Shown in pieces: positions 1-8,661 of a DNA stretch of 64,000 bases. The translations under genes were made by a program, and so were the position numbers. The DNA is taken from positions 586,739 through 650,738 of the forward strand of contig CANMIS010000003.1 of the NCBI GenBank assembly GCA_947498065.1, in the 5' to 3' direction. Position 1 is the stretch's first letter. The number at the start of each line of letters is the position of its first letter. Below the pieces are notes generated by a model, which ran no database searches, was not told the origin of the DNA, and saw only the letters and a program-made list of their open reading frames with translations. Source of the stretch: an uncultured Erythrobacter sp. Lineage in GTDB: Bacteria > Pseudomonadota > Alphaproteobacteria > Sphingomonadales > Sphingomonadaceae.

Positions 1-394
1 CATAGCCCTTCACCACAGCAGCAAGCACTGGCTGCTTGGTTCCCGGTGTACCTTTAGCCTTGCGTTCCATGCCGAGTACTTTTTCGCCGATATATTGGAA
101 AACTTGCGCAGCGACGCCTGGCTCTTCGGCCTTCTTGATGCGGACCTGCGCCTTGGGAGAGACGATGTAGAACTCGTCCCCACGAACTAAGACCGCGCGG
201 CCGCCTTCGCTGGTGCGCAAAACATCGCCGATTTCCAGTCGCGTACCCTTGGCCGCGTATAAGGCCTTGGCATCGCGGGTGATGGAAACCTGCCCGTCTG
301 TCTCCGAGATCATCCAGCCAGAATCGCTCGCAAATGCCGCGCTGCTCGAGAGAAGGGCTGCACAAATGCACAGATGTTTTGACAGTTTGATCAT
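1..394 (-). CDS. FecR-like secreted protein, C-terminus cut by window edge
   Basis: Reading the reverse strand from an ATG at 392-394 gives 131 codons without a stop before the left edge, so the C-terminus is missing. The start has a good ribosome binding site (GAGGTAAGG). The first 22 residues form a signal peptide (MIKLSK, then a hydrophobic run ending in SAAFA). The mature part begins SDSGWMISETDGQVSITRD and continues with LEIGDVLRTSEGGRAVLVRGD, which resembles the start of a FecR-type beta domain. I infer a periplasmic or envelope protein. In this lineage such proteins often sit beside regulators or CHASE2 cyclases, but the neighbour is outside the window. The family call rests on short motifs; the coding call and start are firmer. 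Confidence 0.7.
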   Translation of the reverse strand, partial: MIKLSKHLCICAALLSSSAAFASDSGWMISETDGQVSITRDAKALYAAKGTRLEIGDVLRTSEGGRAVLVRGDEFYIVSPKAQVRIKKAEEPGVAAQVFQYIGEKVLGMERKAKGTPGTKQPVLAAVVKGY

Positions 395-411
395 GGCCTT
401 ACCTCGGAATC

Positions 412-427
412 CTTAGTTTCGACTAAG
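412..427. promoter_or_regulatory. Perfect 6-bp inverted repeat upstream of the FecR-like gene
   Basis: CTTAGT and ACTAAG are separated by four bases (TTCG on the + strand, CGAA on the gene strand). The repeat lies 17 bases upstream of the FecR-like start codon, so it is in the 5' leader or promoter. It could be an operator or a small RNA hairpin. No factor can be named. Confidence 0.3.
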
Positions 428-560
428 TATCCACGTTAGGCCGGGGTCTTTCCAATCCGATTAAACCGATTGGCTAAGAAAGGACTTGGAATTTGGGTTA
501 ATTTTCCCTTTTCTGATCCGATTTCGAGGCATCCTTAAAACTGATGTTTGGCAAGGGAGA

Positions 561-998
561 TCACCCAAAGACGTCCCCGCCCTCGCCAGGCTTGAAGCGC
601 ATTAAGCGGCTGTCGATCAGGGCAGCGCTGCGGTTCACCACGGCCAGCTGATAGTCGGGATCTTTGATCATTTCGAAGAACGCGCCGCTGTTCGGGTATT
701 GCGCGACAAAGCCATCATGCCACACCTTGTCGTCTGGCTCCGGCCCCGTGACCATGGTCTGAAACTCCCCGCGCCACACAATCGACCCGCCGACCCGGCG
801 AAAGATTGGGCCACTGGTCGCGCCATATTCTGCATAGGCGCGCCGGCCGCTCCAACCATTGGCGTGATGCTCGTGCCCCTCGGGGTACTCAGCCAGCTCG
901 CGATAGCGGAGCAGATTGAGCATATGGATCGGCTCGTCGCGCGGCAGGTCCTTAAAGGCCTGAAAGTTGCCTGGGCTGGGATCGATATAGTGTGTCAT
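561..998 (-). CDS. DUF1330 family protein
   Basis: The 145-residue product begins MTHYIDPSPGNFQAF and contains HMLNLLRYRELAEYP and the segment GGSIVWRGEFQ, which match the ferredoxin-like (dimeric alpha-beta barrel) DUF1330 fold. Family members are small cytosolic proteins without a settled function. The ATG is preceded by GAGGAG at 8 nt spacing, so the start is secure. The gene lies 12 nt downstream of the pseudouridine synthase gene and is probably the last gene of the ligase-synthase-DUF1330 transcript. No signal peptide or membrane segment is visible. Confidence 0.85.
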   Translation of the reverse strand: MTHYIDPSPGNFQAFKDLPRDEPIHMLNLLRYRELAEYPEGHEHHANGWSGRRAYAEYGATSGPIFRRVGGSIVWRGEFQTMVTGPEPDDKVWHDGFVAQYPNSGAFFEMIKDPDYQLAVVNRSAALIDSRLMRFKPGEGGDVFG

Positions 999-1010
999 CT
1001 GCTTGGCTCC

Positions 1011-1556
1011 TCAAACTTTAATCTCGCGCCACTCACCGGGCGCCAATCCGTCGACCGACCACTCGCCAACGCTCCAGCGCACAAGGCGCAAGGTCGGTAG
1101 GTCCACGGCGGCGGTCATCCGCCGGACTTGGCGGTTTTTGCCCTCCGATATGCTTAGGGAAATCCAGCTGTCGGCCACATTCTTGCGAAAGCGGATAGGC
1201 GGATCGCGCTCCCACAGATCAGGCGGATCAATCCGTTCAACTTTGGCGGGCTTTGTCATCCCATCCTTTAGCTCCACGCCGCGCCGCAGCGCCTCCAGCG
1301 CTTGCGTATCCGGCTCGCCTTCGACCTGAGCCAGATAGGTCTTTTCGGTCTTGTAACGCGGCTCTGCGATGCGCGATTGCAAGCGCCCATCATCGGTGAG
1401 CAGCAACAGCCCTTCGCTATCCTTATCCAAACGCCCAGCAGGATAGACCGCTGGCACATCGACCAGATGCGCCAGCGTGTCTTGGACACCCTCCTTGCCG
1501 CCGCTAAATTGCGACAACACACCAAAGGGTTTGTTCAGCAGGATTAGCCGAGCGAT
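1011..1556 (-). CDS. rluE: 23S rRNA pseudouridine synthase, RluE type, apparent ATC start
   Basis: The 181-residue product belongs to the RsuA/RluB/RluE family, which converts specific rRNA uridines to pseudouridine. Family marks are the N-terminal RLILLNKPFGVLSQF strand, PAGRLDKDSEGLLLLT with the catalytic Asp of the RLD motif, and EGKNRQVRRM near the C-terminus. No S4 domain is present, as expected for RluE. The conserved N-terminus is encoded upstream of the first ATG/GTG/TTG-type codon: the in-frame reading is stop-EAGAIARLILLNKPFG. Homologues of this type normally begin MARLIL, so the initiator appears to be ATC at 1554-1556, 8 nt after a perfect AGGAGG. The GTG at 1518-1520 would remove the conserved first strand. 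The AGGAGG overlaps the stop codon of the upstream ligase gene, which suggests coupled translation. Confidence 0.85.
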   Translation of the reverse strand: MARLILLNKPFGVLSQFSGGKEGVQDTLAHLVDVPAVYPAGRLDKDSEGLLLLTDDGRLQSRIAEPRYKTEKTYLAQVEGEPDTQALEALRRGVELKDGMTKPAKVERIDPPDLWERDPPIRFRKNVADSWISLSISEGKNRQVRRMTAAVDLPTLRLVRWSVGEWSVDGLAPGEWREIKV

Positions 1557-1564
1557 TGCCCCGG

Positions 1565-1570
1565 CCTCCT
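1565..1570 (-). promoter_or_regulatory. Ribosome binding site AGGAGG that selects the ATC start
   Basis: The reverse strand reads AGGAGG followed by CCGGGGCA and then ATC. The spacing of 8 nt is ideal, and no other initiator lies within reach of this site. It shares bases with the TAG stop of the ligase gene. Confidence 0.7.
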
Positions 1571-3179
1571 AAGCGCCTTCGAGCTTATAATCGCTGAAGC
1601 GGTCGCGCAGGTCCTTCTTGGATATCTTGCCGGTTGCGGTGTGCGGAATGTCGTCCACAAATTCGACCGCATCGGGCATCCACCATTTCGCGATCAGTGG
1701 CTTGAGATGCTCCAGCACATCGTCGCTTGAGAGGTTGGCTCCCTCATTCTTGACCACGAACAGCACGGGGCGCTCATCCCATTTCGGGTGATACATCCCA
1801 ATGCAAGCAGCCTCAGCGATGTCGGGATGACCCACGGCGGCGTTCTCGAGCTCAACCGAGCTGATCCATTCGCCGCCGGATTTGATCACATCCTTGGTGC
1901 GGTCGGTCAGTTGCAATGTACCGTCGGGATGGATGATGCCGACATCGCCCGTGTCGAACCAGCCATCCTCATTGACCGCGTCGGTCTCGGCCTTGAGATA
2001 GCGCTTGATAATCCACGGTCCGCGAATTTGCAGCGCGCCAGAGGCAACGCCGTCACGCGGCAGCTCTGTGGTATTGTCGTCGAGATCCACAATGCGCAGC
2101 TCCACCCCGAAGATCGGTCGGCCTTGCATCGCCGTCTTATCGACCTTTTGCTCGAACGTGAGCTCATCCCAATCATGGGTCGGCCCGCCAACCGTTCCGA
2201 TTGGGGAGGTTTCGGTCATACCCCAAGCATGCTGCACCCGGGTGCCGTTTTTCATCAGGCGCTCGATCATGAAGCGCGGACAGGCTGAGCCGCCAATCGT
2301 CGCAGCCTTCAGCGGCGGCAGGTCGAGGCCTTCATTGTCGCAATATTGGAAATGGGCGAGCCAAACGGTCGGTACGCCGGCGCTGTCTGTCACCTTTTCA
2401 CGGATCATCAGCTCATGCAGGACTGCCGGATCATTGACGGCGGAAAAGACGAATTTGATGCCCGCCATCGCGCCAGCATAAGGTAGGCCCCAACTGGCCG
2501 CATGGAACATCGGTACCACGGGCAGCATCACAGAGGCGCTGCTGAAATTAAACGTAGAAGGCTGCAAGCCAGAAACAGCATGAAACACGGTCGAGCGGTG
2601 CTCATATTGCACGCCTTTGGGATTGCCGGTCGTGCCCGATGTGTAACAGATCATGCAGGGATCGGTTTCTTTGCCCGTCTCCCACTGGTAATCGCCATCA
2701 TGCGCAGCAATCCAATCTTCAAACGCAGGGCTGTGCTCGCCGGAATCGTAGCAAATGTAATGCTCTACAGTCGTCCATTTGTCCTTCATCTTGTCGACGA
2801 TGGGTTGGAAGGCCGCGTCGTAACACAGCACCTTATCCTCCGCGTGGTTGACGATATATTCGAGCTGATCATCAAACAGGCGCGGGTTCACTGTGTGCAA
2901 AACGCCGCCCATTCCGGCGACCCCATACCAGCTGACCAAGTGGCGTGAATGGTTCATCGCGAGGCTGGCAACCTTGTCGCCCTTTTTCAGGCCGAGCGCT
3001 CTCAATGCCTGCGCCATCTTCAAGGCGTCGCGGCGAATACCGGCCCAATTGGTGCGCGTCTCGCTACCATCGGCCCAGCGCGTTACAATCTCGCGCCCAC
3101 CGTTTTCGCGGGCCGCGTGATCGATCACATGCGTGATCCGCATCGTCCAGTCTTGCATCGCTCCGAGCATTGAATTCAT
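1569..3179 (-). CDS. Fatty acid-CoA ligase (AMP-binding, medium-chain AlkK type)
   Basis: The 536-residue product is an adenylate-forming acyl-CoA synthetase that activates a fatty acid with ATP and joins it to CoA in the cytosol. The P-loop-like motif [12 protein letters not shown] is at residues 179-190. [24 protein letters not shown] and the C-terminal [13 protein letters not shown], whose lysine is the likely catalytic one, follow in the usual order. The length is typical for the family. The likely role is beta-oxidation or channelling of acyl chains, for example to PHA. The start is uncertain: ATG codons at 3179 and 3170 both lie near GGGAGA. The gene leads a reverse-strand group with the pseudouridine synthase and DUF1330 genes. 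Confidence 0.92.
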   Translation of the reverse strand: MNSMLGAMQDWTMRITHVIDHAARENGGREIVTRWADGSETRTNWAGIRRDALKMAQALRALGLKKGDKVASLAMNHSRHLVSWYGVAGMGGVLHTVNPRLFDDQLEYIVNHAEDKVLCYDAAFQPIVDKMKDKWTTVEHYICYDSGEHSPAFEDWIAAHDGDYQWETGKETDPCMICYTSGTTGNPKGVQYEHRSTVFHAVSGLQPSTFNFSSASVMLPVVPMFHAASWGLPYAGAMAGIKFVFSAVNDPAVLHELMIREKVTDSAGVPTVWLAHFQYCDNEGLDLPPLKAATIGGSACPRFMIERLMKNGTRVQHAWGMTETSPIGTVGGPTHDWDELTFEQKVDKTAMQGRPIFGVELRIVDLDDNTTELPRDGVASGALQIRGPWIIKRYLKAETDAVNEDGWFDTGDVGIIHPDGTLQLTDRTKDVIKSGGEWISSVELENAAVGHPDIAEAACIGMYHPKWDERPVLFVVKNEGANLSSDDVLEHLKPLIAKWWMPDAVEFVDDIPHTATGKISKKDLRDRFSDYKLEGA

Positions 3180-3249
3180 TCTCCCAAATTCGTTGTTTGC
3201 CGTTCATGGCTTTGCTCATAGAGACTAGCGATCAGTCCGGGGCGCGCAA

Positions 3250-3615
3250 GTGATAGAGACCTTCACACAGTTAAAATTATGGCTGGTTGAAAACACCAGC
3301 CTCGCGAAAGACGCGCTGCATATTTATGTGGCGATTGGTGTCTATCTTGGCTCATGCCTGCTGCTCAGATGGAGAGCGTCTAGCTGGAAGCCTTGGGTGC
3401 TGGTGTTGGCGATCACTTTGCTGGGAGAGCTGTGGGACGCGCAGACCACGCAGCGGATTGGTCGTCAGCCAATTCCAGAGGCCCATTGGAAAGATATTTG
3501 GAACACCATGATGGTGCCAACGATCCTGCTGATCATGGCGCGTTTTACGTCTGTGTTTGAGCGGCCTGCCAAAGCGGTCGCTCCGGCAGATGAGACCCTA
3601 AGCGACGAGCTTTAG
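3250..3615 (+). CDS. Small membrane protein of unknown function
   Basis: The 121-residue product starts at a GTG, without a strong ribosome binding site. It has a hydrophobic segment at about residues 25-40 (DALHIYVAIGVYLGSCLLL), a second at 46-60 and a third at about 84-99, so an inner-membrane protein with three helices is likely. The motif GELWDAQ between helices is reminiscent of VanZ-like or DUF2809-like small membrane proteins, but I do not assign a family. The gene runs divergently from the acyl-CoA ligase and converges on dnaE, overlapping its 3' end by 18 nt. Confidence 0.65.
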   Translation: MIETFTQLKLWLVENTSLAKDALHIYVAIGVYLGSCLLLRWRASSWKPWVLVLAITLLGELWDAQTTQRIGRQPIPEAHWKDIWNTMMVPTILLIMARFTSVFERPAKAVAPADETLSDEL

Positions 3616-6600
3616 GTTGGCGCGGCCCCTCAAAGGCTGCAATTCAACGTTCTCAAGTCCTTCAATTTCGGACACTCGCTCAGCCAAATCGCCGTCGAGA
3701 ATGAAGCTACGCCCAAGCCGCATATGCGCCTCTTGACCATAAGCCAAAATGAGCCGCACAAGCACCTCGCCGGCCGCCTCCTCGCCTGTGGTGAGCAACA
3801 GTTTCAATTCAGCCAACACCTCGGGCCGGGTCACATCGGCGCGCATCATCATTGGAGTGCGTCCGCTTACGCTTGCCAATGGCTTCGCGCCGCGCACTGT
3901 TAGCCGCGGTGGCTCTCCGGGATTGGGCGAATCGAGCTCAACGGACAGCAGCAGGCAGGCGCCCTCTGCCGCCCATTTCTCAAATTCGGGCACTAGCGCT
4001 TCTTCGAAACAGGCGGCCGAGAATTGCCCACTGGAATCTGAGAAATCCGCGCGCACAAACTCACCGCCGCGCTTGGTCCGCGCCTTGTTCATCCCCTCCA
4101 CCATGGCCGCAATTACAGCGGTTCCGCGCCCACCAGGAGGAGCGCCTGCCTCCATCAAGCTCTGATATGTTCGCGCGCCATTGGCCGAGGCGACTTCACG
4201 ATATTGCTGAACCGGGTGAGCCGCAAAATAGAACCCGAAATTCTCGCGCTCTTTCGCCATTTGCTCCGTGCGCGACCATTCCTCGGTGACCTTTAGGCGC
4301 AGCTCCTCTTGTGGGGCATTCTCACCGCCAAACAGCGCCGCTTGCCCGCTGGAGCGCTCTCGCTCTGCGGCATCGGCAATCGCCAGCAGCATGTCAGCAT
4401 TGGCAAAGATCGCGGCGCGATTGGGTTCGAGGCCATCGAGCGCGCCTGCTCCGACCAGACCTTCGAGCTGGCGGCGGTTCATGCTTCCCTGAGGCAGCCG
4501 GTCGAACAGGTCTTGCAGGCTTTCAAACGGACCGCTCGCCTGACGCTCCGCGACGATGGCGTCCATTGCCTTCTCACCGACATTGCGAATTCCCGCCAGC
4601 GCATAGCGCACGCCGTAGCCATTATCAGTCTGCTCCACGGTAAAGCGCGCCTCGGAGTGGTTGATGTCCGGCGGCAGAACCGCGATCCCGCCCTCATCAC
4701 CGGTGGGATAACGCCGCGCATCATCGACGAAGATCGAAAGCTTCTCCGACTGATGCAGGTCGAAACACATTGAGGCGGCGTAGAATTCCTCTGGATAATG
4801 CGCCTTTAGCCATGCGGTTTGATAGGCGAGCAGCGCATAGGCCGCAGCGTGCGATTTGTTGAAGCCGTAGCCTGCAAACTTATCGATCAAATCAAACAAT
4901 TCGTTGGCTTGCTTCGCTTCAATGCCGCTTTCGGTTTTACAGCCTTCGACAAAGCGGCCGCGCTGGACGTCCATCTCAGCCTGGACCTTCTTACCCATCG
5001 CCCGGCGCAGCAAATCCGCATCGCCAAGGGAATATCCGGCCAAGATCTGCGCGGCCTGCATCACCTGCTCTTGATAGACAAAAATACCGTAGGTCTCAGA
5101 GAGAATGCCTTCCAGCTTCTCATGCGGGTACTCAATCGCAACCTCGCCAGCCTTTCGCTGACCAAACAGCGGGATGTTGTCCATCGGGCCTGGGCGGTAG
5201 AGCGAGACGAGCGCGATAATATCGCCGAAATTGCTCGGCTTCACCGCTTTCAGCGTGCGCCGCATGCCTTCAGATTCCAGCTGGAACACGCCAACCGTAT
5301 TACCATCCTGCATAAGATCATAGACCGCCGTGTCATCAAGCGGCAGCTCGCCAAGATCAATGGTAATCCCTCGGATTTCCAACAGGTCGACAGCCTTACG
5401 CAGCACCGACAGTGTCTTAAGCCCAAGGAAGTCGAATTTGACCAGGCCGGAGCTTTCAACATGCTTCATGTCGAACTGCGTCACCGGCATGTCAGAGCGC
5501 GGATCACGGTACAGCGGCACCAGTTGCGCCAGCGGCCGGTCGCCGATCACGACGCCGGCGGCGTGGGTTGAGGAGTTACGCGGCAGTCCCTCCAGCTGCA
5601 TCGCCAGATCAACCAGACGCTTCACATCGTTATCGTTGGTATACTCCGCCTTGAAATCTGCCGCACCATTCAGTGCGCGCGGCAATGTCCACGGATCGGT
5701 CGGGTGGTTCGGCACCATCTTGCACAGCCGGTCCACCTGACCATAGCTCATCTGCAAAATACGTCCGCAATCGCGCAGGACGGCGCGCGCTTTCAGCTTA
5801 CCAAAGGTGATGATCTGAGCGACGTGATCATCGCCATATTTCTGCTGAACATAGCGGATCACCTCGCCCCGGCGGGTTTCGCAGAAGTCGATATCGAAGT
5901 CTGGCATGGAGACGCGTTCTGGGTTGAGGAAGCGCTCAAACAGCAGGCCCAGCTGGATCGGATCAAGATCGGTGATGGTCAGCGCCCAGGCGACAATTGA
6001 CCCCGCGCCGGAACCCCGCCCTGGACCCACTGGAATACCATTGTCTTTGGCCCATTTGATGAAGTCAGCAACGATGAGGAAGTAACCGGGAAAGCCCATC
6101 TTGACGATGATGTCGATCTCATAATCAAGGCGGTCGAAATAGACCTTACGCTCCACTTCAGACATCTCGCCATAAGGTTCCAGGCGCGCTTCGAGGCCAG
6201 CCTTGGATTCCTCCGCCAGCATTGTCGCCTCGCCCTCCAAATCGCCAGCAAGGCTGGGGAGGATCGGATCGCGATATGGCGGGGCAAAGGCGCAGCGCTG
6301 AGCCACCACTAGAGTGTTCGCCATCGCCTCCGGAATGTCGGCGAACAGTTCGTCCATCATCGGTGCCGACTTTACGAAGGCCTGCGCATTGGAAGTCGGT
6401 CGATCCTCGTTTTCGATATAGGTCGAATTGGCAATGCACAGCATCGCATCATGCGCTTTGTGCATATGCGGATCGGCAAAATTCGATGGGTTTGTCGCGA
6501 CCAGCGGCAGATCACGGGCATAGGCGAGCTCAATAAGAGCCTCCTCCGCCTTCGCCGCCGCATCATCCCCGTTCCTCGCGAGCTCGACATAGAGCCGCTG

Positions 6601-7101
6601 CGGGAAGAGGCGCTGCAAATTGTCGCCCAGGGAATGCGCCGCTTCGGTCTGTTCTTCGGCTAGCAAGCGGGTGAGCGCTCCCTCGCCCGCTCCGGTCAGA
6701 GCGATCAGACCATCGGTGCGGCCTTCCAACTCTGCCATGTTTACATGTGGGTCCAGCTCCAGCGGGCGATCAAGGTGCGCCTTTGAGACGAGGTGGCACA
6801 GATTGTCATAGCCAGCCTCGTCCTGAGCAAACAGCGGCAGGTAATCGACGATTGTGCGCTCGCGCTCATCATTGCTTGGCCGCGCAACGCCCAGCAATGT
6901 CCCGATGATCGGCTGCACACCCTCGGCCTTACACGCAGAGGCGAACATCACTGCGCCATAAAGGCCATTGCGGTCGCAAATGGCGATGGCGGGAAAGCCG
7001 CGTTCCTTGGCCAGCTTCGCAATCCCCTTCGGGTCAATCGCCCCCTCCAGCATGGAGTAGGACGAAAGAACGCGAAGCGGGATGAACGGAGCGAATGCCA
7101 T
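3598..7101 (-). CDS. dnaE: DNA polymerase III subunit alpha
   Basis: The 1167-residue product is the replicative polymerase subunit. It has an N-terminal PHP domain, the catalytic aspartates in PDFDIDFCETRRGEV near residue 400, the palm and fingers segment with GVFQLESEGMRR and SLYRPGP, a helix-hairpin-helix region (YGFNKSHAAAYALLAYQTAWLKAHYP) and a C-terminal OB-fold segment. The length fits DnaE1 rather than the shorter mutagenic DnaE2, and no imuAB genes are adjacent. I chose the ATG at 7101 (MAFAPFIPLRVL) because a TTG start 14 codons upstream adds residues not typical of the family. The PHP signature reads LRVLSSYS rather than LxVHSxYS, so PHP metal binding is probably lost. The 3' end overlaps the small membrane gene on the other strand. 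Confidence 0.96.
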   Translation of the reverse strand: MAFAPFIPLRVLSSYSMLEGAIDPKGIAKLAKERGFPAIAICDRNGLYGAVMFASACKAEGVQPIIGTLLGVARPSNDERERTIVDYLPLFAQDEAGYDNLCHLVSKAHLDRPLELDPHVNMAELEGRTDGLIALTGAGEGALTRLLAEEQTEAAHSLGDNLQRLFPQRLYVELARNGDDAAAKAEEALIELAYARDLPLVATNPSNFADPHMHKAHDAMLCIANSTYIENEDRPTSNAQAFVKSAPMMDELFADIPEAMANTLVVAQRCAFAPPYRDPILPSLAGDLEGEATMLAEESKAGLEARLEPYGEMSEVERKVYFDRLDYEIDIIVKMGFPGYFLIVADFIKWAKDNGIPVGPGRGSGAGSIVAWALTITDLDPIQLGLLFERFLNPERVSMPDFDIDFCETRRGEVIRYVQQKYGDDHVAQIITFGKLKARAVLRDCGRILQMSYGQVDRLCKMVPNHPTDPWTLPRALNGAADFKAEYTNDNDVKRLVDLAMQLEGLPRNSSTHAAGVVIGDRPLAQLVPLYRDPRSDMPVTQFDMKHVESSGLVKFDFLGLKTLSVLRKAVDLLEIRGITIDLGELPLDDTAVYDLMQDGNTVGVFQLESEGMRRTLKAVKPSNFGDIIALVSLYRPGPMDNIPLFGQRKAGEVAIEYPHEKLEGILSETYGIFVYQEQVMQAAQILAGYSLGDADLLRRAMGKKVQAEMDVQRGRFVEGCKTESGIEAKQANELFDLIDKFAGYGFNKSHAAAYALLAYQTAWLKAHYPEEFYAASMCFDLHQSEKLSIFVDDARRYPTGDEGGIAVLPPDINHSEARFTVEQTDNGYGVRYALAGIRNVGEKAMDAIVAERQASGPFESLQDLFDRLPQGSMNRRQLEGLVGAGALDGLEPNRAAIFANADMLLAIADAAERERSSGQAALFGGENAPQEELRLKVTEEWSRTEQMAKERENFGFYFAAHPVQQYREVASANGARTYQSLMEAGAPPGGRGTAVIAAMVEGMNKARTKRGGEFVRADFSDSSGQFSAACFEEALVPEFEKWAAEGACLLLSVELDSPNPGEPPRLTVRGAKPLASVSGRTPMMMRADVTRPEVLAELKLLLTTGEEAAGEVLVRLILAYGQEAHMRLGRSFILDGDLAERVSEIEGLENVELQPLRGRANLKLVA

Positions 7102-7201
7102 AACTACTACGCTACGATGCTGGCCCGCGCATTCAAGGGACAAACACCGCCCGCTTGGGGAAAAGCTGGGGGCAAGCTAATATCAAGCGCAGGAGGTGAA
7201 T

Positions 7202-7492
7202 ATGAGCGACAAGATCGAGATCGAAAACGTCAACACTCCTGGACGCACTTCGCGCGTCAATGCAGCGAAGTATCAGGATATGCGCGAGGCGTTTGAGCAG
7301 GCTCTGCCGCGATCATCGCCGGGCATGACCCAGGACGAAACCCGAGAGGCCGTCAAACCGCATTTGAGCGAAAAACTGTTCCCGCAAGGGAAAACCAGCG
7401 GTTGGTGGGCGAAGACTGTACAACTTGACCTGGAGGCCAAGGGCCTACTGGTTCGCGAACAGACGAAGCCGCTGCGCTGGCACTGGAAATAG
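7202..7492 (+). CDS. Small basic protein, DUF6958-like
   Basis: The ATG at 7202 follows AGGAGG with five intervening bases, which selects it over the GTG at 7196. The 96-residue product begins MSDKIEIENVNTPGRTSRV and ends in WWAKTVQLDLEAKGLLVREQ and PLRWHW. It has no membrane segment or signal peptide, and the tryptophan-rich C-terminal half resembles a small winged helix. The family assignment (DUF6958) is from memory of the N-terminal motif IEVENVNxPGRT and is tentative. The gene stands alone on the + strand between dnaE and the peroxidase-lol group. Confidence 0.75.
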   Translation: MSDKIEIENVNTPGRTSRVNAAKYQDMREAFEQALPRSSPGMTQDETREAVKPHLSEKLFPQGKTSGWWAKTVQLDLEAKGLLVREQTKPLRWHWK

Positions 7493-7498
7493 GCGGCT

Positions 7499-7978
7499 TT
7501 ACAGCAGCTTTTCGATGTCTTTCGCAATCGATTCCGGCTTATCTGCCGAGCCATAGCGTTTCACGACATTGCCCTCACGGTCGATCAGGAATTTGGTGAA
7601 GTTCCACTTGATTGCGGTCGTGCCCATCACCCCGCGCGCTTCTTTCTTCATCCAGTCGAACAGCGGCGATGCGTCAGAGCCATTGACATCCACCTTCTCC
7701 ATCAGCGGGAAAGTCACGCCAAAATTGAGTTTGCAAAACTCCTGAATTTCCTCGGCATTGCCGGGTTCCTGCGCGCCAAATTGGTTGCAGGGAAAACCAA
7801 GCACTTCAAAGCCTTGGTCCTTGTATTTCTGAAAGACCGCCTCGAGCCCATCATATTGCGGCGTAAAGCCGCATTTGCTGGCGGTGTTGACCACGAGCAG
7901 GACCTGTCCCTTCTTATCGGCAAGGTCCAATTCCTCGCCGCGATTGGTGGTCACTTTAAAATCAGCGATAGTGGTCAT
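7499..7978 (-). CDS. Glutathione peroxidase family thiol peroxidase
   Basis: The 159-residue product is a cytosolic peroxidase that reduces hydroperoxides with thioredoxin or glutathione. The peroxidatic cysteine sits in [12 protein letters not shown], the Gln and Trp partners in [13 protein letters not shown] and [10 protein letters not shown] second cysteine within GFPCNQF and one in EEIQEFC are candidates for the resolving residue. The length equals that of bacterial BtuE-like enzymes. Its start overlaps the lolD stop by 4 nt (ATGA), so it is translated from the lolC-lolD transcript, an unusual partner for lipoprotein export genes. Confidence 0.93.
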   Translation of the reverse strand: MTTIADFKVTTNRGEELDLADKKGQVLLVVNTASKCGFTPQYDGLEAVFQKYKDQGFEVLGFPCNQFGAQEPGNAEEIQEFCKLNFGVTFPLMEKVDVNGSDASPLFDWMKKEARGVMGTTAIKWNFTKFLIDREGNVVKRYGSADKPESIAKDIEKLL

Positions 7979-8661
7979 TCGAGAACTCCATCATGTAAGC
8001 GAACCACGCGGTCCATACGGGCGGCCAAGCGTTCGTTGTGTGTCGCGACCAAAGCGGCGCTGCCCTCGCCGCGCACCAGCTCTAAGAACTGGCCCAATAC
8101 ACGGTCAGAGGTGGTCTCGTCCAAGTTTCCGGTGGGTTCGTCCGCCAGCACCAAGGTCGGTTGGTTCGCGAGTGCCCGCGCAACAGCAACACGCTGCTGC
8201 TCCCCGCCGGAAAGTTGGCTGGGCCTGTGAGTCAGACGATGCTCCAGCCCGAGTGAGCTTAGCAGGCTATCGGCGCGCGCTTCTGCAGCAACGCGTTCCT
8301 GACCAGAGATCATCTGCGGCATTACGACATTTTCGCGCGCGTCAAAATCGGGCAGCAAGTGGTGGAATTGATAGACAAACCCAAGGTGATCACGGCGCAA
8401 AGCAGTGCGCTTGTCTGCTGGCAACTTACTTGCCTCGGTGCCGGCAATCGCGATTGAGCCCTCGAACCCGCCTTCGAGCAGGCCGACTGCTTGCAACATG
8501 GTCGACTTGCCAGAGCCCGATGGACCCAGCAGAGCAACGATCTCGCCCGGCATAATGTCGAGATCGACACCGCGCAAAACCTCAATGGTTTGCTCGCCTT
8601 GAGTGAAGCTCCGTTTCAGCCCCTTGAGAGACGCAATCGGTGTAACGCCGGAATTATTCAT
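7975..8661 (-). CDS. lolD: Lipoprotein-releasing ABC transporter ATPase
   Basis: The 228-residue ATPase has a Walker A motif ([11 protein letters not shown]), a Q-loop ([10 protein letters not shown]), the signature LSGGEQQR and a Walker B ([13 protein letters not shown]), in the order typical of the MacB/LolD branch. With the adjacent permease it would power extraction of outer-membrane lipoproteins from the inner membrane. It overlaps the permease gene upstream by 8 nt and the peroxidase gene downstream by 4 nt, which indicates one operon. Confidence 0.95.
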   Translation of the reverse strand: MNNSGVTPIASLKGLKRSFTQGEQTIEVLRGVDLDIMPGEIVALLGPSGSGKSTMLQAVGLLEGGFEGSIAIAGTEASKLPADKRTALRRDHLGFVYQFHHLLPDFDARENVVMPQMISGQERVAAEARADSLLSSLGLEHRLTHRPSQLSGGEQQRVAVARALANQPTLVLADEPTGNLDETTSDRVLGQFLELVRGEGSAALVATHNERLAARMDRVVRLHDGVLE

